A stretch of 64,000 bases of DNA from Ischnura elegans. Its lineage: Eukaryota; Arthropoda; Insecta; Odonata; Coenagrionidae. Shown one piece after another: positions 58,801 to 64,000 of this stretch (the first letter of the stretch is position 1; every line of letters starts with the position of its first letter). The stretch is taken from contig NC_060246.1 in the NCBI RefSeq assembly GCF_921293095.1, positions 10,496,001-10,560,000 on the forward strand, given 5' to 3'. The translations under genes and the position numbers were made by a program. The notes below the pieces were generated by a model. That model saw only the letters and a list, made by a program, of their open reading frames with translations. It had not been told where the DNA came from and ran no database searches.

Positions 58801-60914
58801 AAATACGTCTCAAACCGTGTTGCTGAAAAAAAACTCATTTCCACTAGCCCCACGCTTAATTAATGATCTAAATTAACTATTATCACTCTGCTCAGGAGAC
58901 GAGATAAATCTTCGGTAGGCTGGCTATCTAGACCCAATGACGAGTAATACTTTTGGCAATTGCGCAGCAATGAATTTCGATTAATATATAAACAAAAAAG
59001 AAGATTTGAAGCAAGAAATAATATTAATATGCGTAAATTGATAGAAATTTCGTGTGTACTTAGCGCAAGTTCACGTTTTATCACGAGAGCGTTTAAGATT
59101 TTTGATTAGGCTACACTGCGTTGCAATGTTTCCCCGAGGAACGAATTTGCGCTATATCGAAATTGCGCTAATCGAAATTGCGCTATACGAGACATGGGTG
59201 TATTAAACAAGTAAAATGAACTTTGATCAGCCAAAGGACTGACTTATTTGCCAAAAAAAATAAATTCAAAACAATGGATGAAGATAGTTGAGGAAACATA
59301 TTAAACTAACTCTACAATATAAAAAAACATTTAAAAAAACATGATCAGTCCTATTTGTAGTTTTCTATTCTCGTGACAACCAAGTGAAAAATAATAAGTG
59401 ATGATACCTATGTAGAAAGAATACATTAGGGTATGCTGTACCTCTGCAAATTCATACGCAGCTGCCTCAATAATTTCTTCCTCAGACCAAACAAAGGAGC
59501 GAGGTCCGAGCTGCCGCTGGACAAACTTCCCGGAAGCAAATGCCAGCAGGTAGGCTGGGATGGGGACTGGTTGCTTGTAGGAGAAGAGCATCCGCTTGCC
59601 GTCACCCACTGCAGTGGGCTCACCATCGCTATGCGCACCCATCAGCACCACCAATTCATGAGGGGCAGTCACCTGGGAGGGAGACAGAGACAAAATGGCG
59701 GCAGTGAGGGAAAATGAAATCTTACAAGGGAAGGCGGCAAAGCGTTGTCACCATGAGATCATGTTCAACCTTCAAAGTGTCAGAGAAAAATCGTAATTTA
59801 AGCGACCTGAGTGTGTCCATTGTCCGAGACAGTTTTGCGAGACATTAGTGATAAAAATTACTTGTAAAATGTGAATACCTACACAACCAAGGAGACAGCA
59901 ATATAGCTCCCACGTCCCATTAGATACTCAAGTCAAAAACAATTACCTTTTAAAATTCCACAAAAATAAAAAAGTAGATAAATTGGCCCATGGCAGTTTT
60001 CGCACAACAGGCAGGGGCCGATATATTGGCTCAAAGTCAGTAAAGGGTTTAAAAATTGGCTTTTCCCCCAGATAAGAAATTGAGGAAAAACACGAGCCTC
60101 AGTTATTTTGGTAACAGACACAACACTAAGGGGTAGGGTAACATGCACAGTAATAATACTTGCCGTGAAATAATACAGGTAACAACCATAATATCGTAAA
60201 CATTTTTGAGGCGTACAATAATTTCAATCAAAAACAGCAATTTCATTTCTATATCAATATTAGCTTTCCAGAATAGAGATTGTTTTCCAGACACAGAAAC
60301 CATCCTAACAGCTAAGGATAAGCATCTTGATTTTAAGCAGCTCTAATGTATCGCTTGTTATCACCATGTGCCACCTCTTGGTCGGCACCAGCACCAAACA
60401 CTTAAACTATTGATGTAATGACCCTTTGTTTTTCATCAGTGTAGACATAATAGAGATAAAAAAATGAAATTTCTAATTTGACCAGTTATACTCAATAAAA
60501 AAGTAAAATCCTTTTCATGGACAATTTTTCTTCTCTTAAGATGTCAAATTTTTCATGTAATTGACTATTATAGGTATTAGGTATAATAGCTAACAATAAC
60601 TCACTTTGGCTGTGAAAGGAGCCTTAACAGATGGAGTATCTTGGCATGGAATGATTGATCGGCAGTGGATTGCCTGTAATAAAGAGATAATGACCAGAAT
60701 TAGTGAAATGTGCACACAGCTTGCACTTTATGCATTGCAACAACTGCACAGTGCTCAGCAAAAGTCTCATTAAAGGATAATAGCAATTAGAAGAACACTA
60801 ACTTCACAGTGGCTCAAGACAATTGGGTGTTTCCGACCACAGGTCTGCTCAGGATTCAGCCATTGCAATCCTGTTGCCTCCGGAGATGTCTCAAACTCCA
60901 CTTCAATTGAGTGC
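31259..60914 (-). CDS. LTA4H: Leukotriene A4 hydrolase-type M1 aminopeptidase, 5' end missing
   Basis: This is a cytosolic zinc aminopeptidase of the M1 family; vertebrate LTA4H also hydrolyses the epoxide LTA4 to LTB4. Ten minus-strand exons join in phase: 60803-60914, 60605-60673, 59442-59672, 56075-56215, 54727-54933, 51874-52018, 49021-49204, 37535-37777, 31527-31631 and 31259-31382 (stop). They give about 519 residues against 611 in human, so roughly 95-105 N-terminal residues are missing. Signatures: PYGGMENPC; zinc site HEISH plus the downstream Glu of WLNEG; VPYEKG with the catalytic Tyr (human Y383); DPDD retaining human D375; and GRMKFVRP with the Arg and Lys that bind substrate carboxylates (human R563, K565). 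The C-terminal helical domain is complete. Oddities: Phe at human Tyr378, and Glu at human Gln136. Its introns carry most of the mobile elements of this region. LTB4 synthesis is not implied; peptidase activity is the safer inference. Confidence 0.95.
31931..34276. mobile_element. hAT-like element with 8-bp duplication, MITE nested inside
   Basis: The ends are TAGAGATGGGTCGAATAG and the complement of CTATTCGCACATCTCTA, with subterminal arrays of TCGAATA-type words. The 8-bp duplication GTATACAC is exact (31923-31930 and 34277-34284), typical of hAT. A 660-bp MITE sits at 32436-33095, so the element proper is about 1.69 kb. A segment of about 286 bp is tandemly duplicated (about 33367-33652 and 33653-33930). 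No transposase frame is visible, so it is non-autonomous. It lies in an LTA4H intron. Confidence 0.8.
32436..33095 (+). mobile_element. TA-flanked MITE, copy 2 (660 bp)
   Basis: The ends are GGGTGGTTTCCTATT and the complement of GAAGGAAACTACCC, flanked by TA at 32434-32435 and 33096-33097. The related hAT fragment at 1-950 shows the site without the insertion (around 45-52). It is the inverted counterpart of the MITE at 27811-28464. Non-coding; the TA duplication suggests the Tc1/mariner superfamily. Confidence 0.8.
34282..36020 (+). mobile_element. Tigger/pogo-like element, copy 1
   Basis: The terminal inverted repeats CACCCATGTCTCGTATAGCG and complement are flanked by TA. Inside are two transposase remnants. 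An N-terminal helix-turn-helix segment lies at 34845-35111 ([20 protein letters not shown] then SDIAQKF). The start of the DDE domain lies at 35248-35508, with [14 protein letters not shown] carrying the first catalytic Asp, then [14 protein letters not shown]. Most of the CENP-B-type DNA-binding domain between them and the rest of the DDE domain are missing. The element cannot make a functional transposase. It lies in an LTA4H intron. Confidence 0.85.
36815..36858. repeat. Short hairpin, 16-bp perfect arms
   Basis: CGTCATTACATCACAA at 36815-36830 is repeated in inverted form at 36843-36858 with a 12-base spacer, extended outwards by a partly paired CCTTTT/AAAAGG. It lies in an LTA4H intron. 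No associated element ends were found. Confidence 0.7.
37125..37390 (-). mobile_element. RTE-like 3' end fragment
   Basis: On the minus strand this reads [18 protein letters not shown] followed by GKKGKGRPR, typical of the last coding residues of RTE-like ORF2. It ends in a (GAT)n-type tail (TGATGATGATGATGAAC, plus strand about 37125-37142), usual for RTE elements. It sits just left of the LTA4H exon at 37535-37777, inside an intron. Confidence 0.65.
38488..38573. mobile_element. Very short pogo-like MITE, about 86 bp
   Basis: The ends CAGTAAAACCTCT and the complement of AGAGGTTTTAGTG are inverted repeats; TA precedes the left end but not the right. The words CCTCTTTACATCG and GAGGTTCACTATAGAGAGG recur in the element at 48310-48476, so this is a small deletion derivative of that family. 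Confidence 0.55.
38642..40376 (-). mobile_element. Tigger/pogo-like element, copy 2
   Basis: Same terminal repeats, TA flanks and internal structure as the copy at 34282-36020, in inverse orientation and 1735 bp long. The helix-turn-helix remnant is at 39581-39817 (shortened by a stop) and the DDE remnant at 39154-39414. Sequence is nearly identical to the other two copies. It lies in the 11-kb LTA4H intron, next to the non-LTR retrotransposon. Confidence 0.85.
41021..41950 (+). CDS. Retrotransposon ORF1 with PHD finger
   Basis: ORF1 proteins of this group bind element RNA and assist its return to chromatin. The 309-residue frame begins with a C4HC3 zinc finger of PHD type: Cys3, Cys6, Cys19, Cys22, His27, Cys30, Cys51 and Cys54. 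A low-complexity linker follows (about 57-90), then a probable coiled coil (about 95-160, rich in Leu, Gln and Lys). The C-terminal domain (about 190-300) contains [18 protein letters not shown] and [19 protein letters not shown]. It resembles the basic domain shared with baculovirus FP-like proteins found in many ORF1 proteins; that match is from memory. The frame is unbroken and precedes ORF2 by 229 bp. Confidence 0.85.
   Translation: MICARCRDSLPSDGDFVVCSSCAGNIHYECAGIKESTYRCMSKKTKEAWRCVTCRQKKVSAAESDNTEPEGKTRPTATAEAFTEPKTVEVVTKADIDHIKNSLSLITNKYEDFVSTISDLKSSVNDLNKVISVLQEQLQQKDVLVNDLQIKVHQLEQLQLIKQIEIIGVQTEDTENIDSLESKVIDVVGDVGVKLNKSDISDIHIVPKFKSKPSKIVVELTKGSLKHAILRNRSKLNSVENRKKYDNSKVYINESLTTFFRKLLWQAKTKAQELNYRYVWHKNGKILIRKGEQSQIIKVLSEKDLAKLS
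42180..45224 (+). pseudogene. Retrotransposon ORF2: endonuclease-RT, one in-frame stop
   Basis: This would nick target DNA and reverse-transcribe the element RNA. The frame is continuous except for one TAA at 43434-43436; the two open segments (42180-43436 and 43476-45224) share a frame, and all 13 codons between them are sense. N-terminal apurinic-type endonuclease motifs are present: [16 protein letters not shown] (catalytic Glu), SIYRPP, GDIN, CIDHIF and SDHYLVG. The RT half has [19 protein letters not shown] (catalytic Asp), [11 protein letters not shown] and YADD. A Cys/His-rich stretch ([13 protein letters not shown]) follows the RT core. The start at 42180 is simply the first ATG of the frame; translation may start at a later Met. 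The single stop, between the domains, makes the copy defective unless read through. Confidence 0.85.
45225..46849 (+). repeat. 3' UTR tandem repeats that copy the ORF2 end
   Basis: A unit of about 320-333 bp starting ATGGAAAAAACAAATCAAAG recurs at 45307, 45631, 45952 and 46285 (the last begins ATAGAAAAAAC). The native coding copy starts at 45100. The first ~125 bases of each unit repeat the last ORF2 codons and stop region (for example CCTTAAATGCCTAAATCATT and ATATCTTAGCACAAGCTAGA), but indels put them out of frame. The remainder of each unit is UTR-type sequence. A unique ~250-bp end with AATAAA follows. Confidence 0.85.
46878..48309. other. LTA4H intron sequence, unassigned
   Basis: Follows the retrotransposon poly(A). 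No exon, gene or element ends recognised; short open frames at 47098-47403 and 47707-47958 have no known motif. Confidence 0.35.
48310..48476. mobile_element. Pogo-like MITE with repeated GAGGTTCACTA words
   Basis: The right end is the complement of CAGTAAAACCTCTATGTAG, followed by TA (plus strand ...TTTTACTG TA). Words such as ATATAGAGGTTTTACGATA and GAGGTTCACTATAGAGAGG are repeated inside and match the short element at 38488-38573. The left end is less certain. It is non-coding and lies in an LTA4H intron. Confidence 0.5.
50225..51211. mobile_element. Possible LTR of a Gypsy-type element
   Basis: A purine run AAAAGGGGGGAGCA precedes TGAGGCCGGATAG, as a polypurine tract precedes a 3' LTR. 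The region ends near ...AAGAGGGTTACA, giving TG...CA ends about 987 bp apart. It contains a GC-rich stretch (about 50400-50620, with CCCGCGCGTAAGG and GCGCGCGCGGGCC) that contrasts with its surroundings. No target duplication or second LTR was found, so this is tentative. Confidence 0.3.
52612..52862. repeat. Imperfect palindromic repeat, related to 52944-53104
   Basis: The left part (about 52640-52715) and right part (about 52770-52850) are inverted copies with mismatches, sharing words such as TACCACTTCTT, GCGACCCTGG and TCATCTTCAGG with their complements. The loop is AT-rich. The same words occur in the perfect palindrome that follows, and both are followed by similar flanks (GGAATACCAAAAAGTTAATC and GGAATACCACATAGTTAACC), so this is a tandem duplication. 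Confidence 0.65.
52944..53104. repeat. Perfect 70-bp-arm palindrome (hairpin)
   Basis: The left arm 52944-53013 and right arm 53035-53104 are exact inverted complements over 70 bases, with a 21-base loop containing GATGATGATG. The arms contain CGCGACCCGGGTTTCAATGA. Such a structure can extrude as a cruciform. It lies in an LTA4H intron. Confidence 0.9.
53105..54726. other. LTA4H intron sequence
   Basis: No element or gene recognised. A short (ATGT)n run lies near 53680-53700. Overlapping open frames at 53432-53794 on both strands are chance. Confidence 0.4.
56424..56594 (-). repeat. tRNA-derived SINE in an LTA4H intron
   Basis: On the minus strand the head begins near GTCGGCCTCGGTTGTGG with an A-box-like TGTGGCGGGG and has a B-box GGTTCAAATCC (plus strand 56540-56550) at tRNA-like spacing. 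The body ends in an (AAAT)n tail at about 56424-56440. This A-box, B-box and short A-rich tail arrangement is diagnostic of tRNA-derived SINEs. The CACCTGGGT beside the B-box is shared with the element at 20510-20740. Confidence 0.7.
56600..56900 (+). repeat. Dispersed repeat, related to 62350-62640
   Basis: This stretch and 62350-62640 share in order TTATGTTTTCCT, GTCTCAAAAT, TTAAAATTTGGTTA-like, GTGCCCCAAG and AAAGCCCTT words, at roughly 70 percent similarity by eye. The opening resembles the arms of the foldback element at 11291-12214 (a CTTATTTTTCA word, then GTCTCAAAATG), so the three may belong to one older DNA-transposon family. Confidence 0.5.
57466..59200 (-). mobile_element. Tigger/pogo-like element, copy 3
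   Basis: 1735 bp with the same terminal repeats and TA flanks (57464-57465 and 59201-59202) as the copies at 34282 and 38642. The helix-turn-helix remnant is at 58375-58641 and the DDE remnant at 57978-58238. It carries the same internal deletion as the other two. It lies in an LTA4H intron about 240 bp from the exon at 59442-59672. Confidence 0.85.
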
Positions 60915-61609
60915 CTGGATTGAAAAATTGGCATTAAAGCAAAAAAAATGATAACACCAAAGCATTTTATTTCCTGGTGGTTACCCAACTAATACATATA
61001 AGAATATTTCCCTTGGCCTACAGGCATATGATTTGCAGATTTTGCAGCACATTTTCTGATGTAAAGTCAATGAAATAGAATATTTTGAAAAACCTACACA
61101 TTAGAATGACTTTGATCATTCATCACAAGCCACTAAAACTCTGGCTCTCAGAAAGTCTAAAACCATGGTCATCTCAGCGTTTGCATCTAAATGAAAGGGA
61201 AAGTCCCTAGCTATTCATAAATTTGAAGTTGCAGTTACCAAGAGCATATGCTATTGCTGATATTAGAGAAAAATGTGTGAATTAAATTGTTCAATACTGT
61301 TAGCCATAGCTAAATAAATAATACTATATTAGAGGTATGCAGTTAACCAAAATTTAAACCAAACTACAGTTTTTAACCTTTTAACTCTGATCTTCCTGTG
61401 GTTTCCCATCCCATTTGAGCTCTTCCATGGCCATAGGTCACATGACACATTATATTAGTTCCTGAATCTTAACAAGTGGCGGAAACAGTAGGCAAATTCA
61501 ACATCTATGCACTGAAAGTGCATTTCCCTTTTTTTTCTTCTGAAATTAATCAATTTTTTCATTTATTTTGCGTGTTCATTCCAATCAAGATGAAAAAAAA
61601 ATAATTTAA
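60915..61609. other. LTA4H intron start, unassigned
   Basis: Sequence upstream of the first visible LTA4H exon, whose acceptor lies at about 60915-60918. I searched 60915-64000 on the minus strand for the missing N-terminal LTA4H codons and found none. Confidence 0.4.
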
Positions 61610-62335
61610 TTTACCAACAAGTGCTGACTCCCATTCAGCACTTGTTTCATGCAGATGATCTCAAATTATTTCACCAAGTGAGGTCTGAAAATGATGCCGT
61701 AGAACTTCAGGAATACCTCACATATGTCTCCCAGTGGTGTGTGAAAATTTTTTTGTCCCTTAACTATAATATGTACATGTTTTGTAACGACCTACTGCAG
61801 AGGCATGTTTGCGTGCAATGCTGCGTCGCACACGCTTGAGAGGTTAGAGATCTTGGGGTAGTTTTTCATTCAAATTGTGTTATGATTTACATGTTTCAAA
61901 CATAACACCCAAGGCACATAGAATGCTGGGTTTCATTTGTAGTTCATGTTAGGAATTTAAAACCTTCCACAGTCTCTGGTTATCACATGTGTCTCTAGTC
62001 AGAGCAATCTTAGAGAACTGTTCAATAGTGTGGAATACATTTTATGGGAAATATGAATCATCTGTGGAGAGAGTCCAACAGAAATTTCTAAGGTTTGTTT
62101 CAATCATGTTTTCTATTTCAAGAAAGAAAAGAAAATATGACCGTGTAATGAATTATGTACTTAAACCTGAATCTCTTCGATGTACAAGAAAAAAATTTGG
62201 TGTTATATTGTTATATTAAGTTGTGAACAATTACATTAAATGCTCCACTTAATTATCATTTCTCTCTACAAGGGTACCTTCAGTGAATACAAGACTGAGT
62301 AATTTGTTTAAAGTTCCTTATCTGCCAAATAAATA
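61610..62335 (+). pseudogene. Non-LTR reverse transcriptase relic
   Basis: Short pieces of a Jockey/CR1-group ORF2 remain. LFHADDLKLFHQV (about 61645-61685) matches the FADDLKLF catalytic box, with the Phe replaced by His. The piece at about 61990-62100 (LVRAILENCSIVWNTFYGKY then VERVQQKFLRF) matches the conserved region beyond the RT core. Frameshifts and stops interrupt everything. It is old and unrelated in sequence detail to the other two non-LTR elements. Confidence 0.7.
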
Positions 62336-62349
62336 CTTTTTCTACAAGC

Positions 62350-62640
62350 CACTATACATTAGGCCGGCCCTTATTTTTCAGAATTGAGAAAAGTTATGTT
62401 TTCCTAGTCTCAAAATGATCCAAATGATGTCCATATTCACGTGTTAAAATTTGGTTACTTTAAAATAACGGCAACCCGTGCCCCAAGGGCCCTAAGTACT
62501 GAGGACCCTCAATTGAGTTTTTTGGAGCCGAAAAAGTGCTATTTCTATGTAAAACGTAAAAGTAAAGCCCTTTAAGGCCGATTTTCTGTTTGTTTTGACC
62601 TATCTCTAAGCGTTTACGAGATATCGTCCGTCGTAATGCA
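62350..62640 (+). repeat. Dispersed repeat, second copy
   Basis: Homologous to 56600-56900. The stretch after it, about 62640-62760, is unusually GC-rich (CCCGCACCGCGGCTCCG, then a C-rich run). Confidence 0.5.
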
Positions 62641-62989
62641 ATCCATCCCCCAGGGCGCTACCCCGCACCGCGGCTCCGCTGAGGTACGGCCCGCACCACT
62701 TACTAGAGACTTCCCCTCCACCCCCTCCCCTCCCTCGGCAAGGACTTTGCTCCTGATGGCAAGATGTAGTCTTTGAAGAAATGTGCTTACGTTAAAAAGA
62801 ATTTAATTGCCATGACAATACTTCCGTACAATCAAAGTGATCAATTTACCCGTACTTTCAATTGTCCGTGAATTTCAGTACATATTAACCAAAACAAAAT
62901 ACGTTTTCGTTTTTCCAATCTTTCACTGACACCCCATATTTGGCATTTTAAGTGTATTTGCGCACGTTCGGGGCTGTGCTACGATGAGT

Positions 62990-64000
62990 ATTCACATTTA
63001 TTGTTAGTAATTAATTTTGAAAGGTCTCTTCCTTCTACGTGACTGGCTTAAAATCTTGAATTAGTTTCACCCCTCTCTCTGCACAATCATCTACCGCTTG
63101 AAGACCCCGAATAATTTGCAAATCGTTCTTGTAGTCAGGATGTTCTTGCATGGGCACATCAGAAAATTCAGTTCATATTTCCAACGCATTAAATAGCTTT
63201 CTCGAATTAGTAGTGACAAAATTTGATGTAGATACCGTGTTCAGGTCTTTACGTTTATAGAATGCCTTTGGAATCTTTGGTGGATCATATTTTCCCTCAC
63301 GTGTCCTCAAATGGCGTGTAACGTTTTCCTTTTCACACCCAGAAAAGGATCCGTCAAAGAATGACAGGCCTACCAACTCCTCATTCAGGTACCACGAGTG
63401 GTTTGAAAACCTCTTTTGTACTCCTTTCGCTATGTCCAGGTTAACGCTTTCGTAATTTTAGGATCTGAAAGTCACTGTTGGGAGCAGATCCAGCACAAAG
63501 AGCGGGGAACCACAAATTTTTCTTCCTTCTCGAGCAAATTGAAATCTATTCCACCATTAACTGCATTTCGTGCTCCTCTTTGATTGCATAAGAATTTTAC
63601 TTCTTTATCCCACGCACATTTATCCAAGAGATTAACTGCGTGCGTCAAAAATTGTATGGTACCGCCCCTTGCAATGTAAAACAAATCATAAAGTTTTGTT
63701 ACGAAAGATTCTCTTCTTTAAATCCCCATGGTAGTTCCCACTCTCTCTTTATGTCGTCACACCTTCTTCCATTCGTTGTGTAATGTTTCTAACTTTTCAG
63801 TCGCCTTATTTTCCGTAATAACAGGAATTCTCGCTTTGTTCCAAGGATGAAACGCATTTATTACTGTTTTTCTCGCACTAAGTCTGATACATTTAAAACC
63901 CATTAGGTTATAGAAAAACACACAGTACTTCTCTCACTGTAAGTAACTTTGAGCCAAGTATTTCTTCACTTTCTTTTCCAATAAGTACAATGTCTGAATT
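62990..64000 (-). pseudogene. Decayed copy of an uncharacterised multi-copy protein family
   Basis: Read on the minus strand from the window edge, fragments appear in order: REVLCVFFYNLM, then ARKTVINAFHPWNKARIPVI and ATEKLETLHNEWKKV (about 63970-63770), LYDLFYIARG and EVKFLCNQRGARNAVNGGID (about 63690-63540), and DDCAERGVKLIQDF (about 63100-63055). I recognise this order from large unnamed proteins found in many copies in arthropod and cnidarian genomes, but cannot give a function or confirm it here. Several frameshifts and stops separate the pieces. The right end lies outside the window. A transposon origin is likely from copy number but not shown. Confidence 0.4.

Overview
This is nuclear DNA from an arthropod; I cannot resolve the order. 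It is AT-rich, its genes are split by introns of up to about 11 kb with GT/AG ends, and it is crowded with animal-type transposable elements (Tigger/pogo, hAT, piggyBac, PIF/Harbinger, RTE-like and Jockey/CR1-group retrotransposons, tRNA-derived SINEs). Nothing looks bacterial or organellar.

Three host genes can be read, all on the minus strand. (1) 10208-13707: the first three coding exons of a serine/arginine-rich protein that I cannot name; its remaining exons lie further left. (2) 16387-22482: a complete five-exon 3-methyladenine DNA glycosylase (MPG/AAG), 309 aa with the active-site residues present. (3) 31259-60914: ten exons of a leukotriene A4 hydrolase-type M1 aminopeptidase (LTA4H), running from an internal exon to the stop codon. 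About 95-105 N-terminal residues are missing and probably lie beyond the right edge. Exon phases are consistent throughout the MPG and LTA4H models.

Left part (1-10 kb): a hAT fragment, a small hAT-type MITE, a 5'-truncated Jockey/CR1-group retrotransposon, and a 3.9-kb decayed piggyBac bounded by TTAA. Middle (10-31 kb): the unnamed gene with an RTE fragment and a foldback element in one intron; MPG; a 2.9-kb foldback element with mirror-exact 838-bp arms ending about 330 bp upstream of the MPG start codon; and a decayed RTE-like element broken by three later insertions. Right part (31-61 kb): the LTA4H introns hold three near-identical 1.74-kb Tigger-like elements, a hAT carrying its own MITE, a nearly intact 6-kb PHD-finger non-LTR retrotransposon with an unusual repeated 3' end, small MITEs, a SINE and perfect hairpins. 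The right edge (61-64 kb) has a reverse-transcriptase relic and a decayed copy of an uncharacterised multi-copy protein family.

The genes do not form a functional cluster. The most unusual material is in the mobile DNA: the mirror-perfect foldback element with 140-bp repeats, retrotransposon 3' repeats that duplicate the end of its own ORF2, and nested insertions whose target-site duplications give their order.
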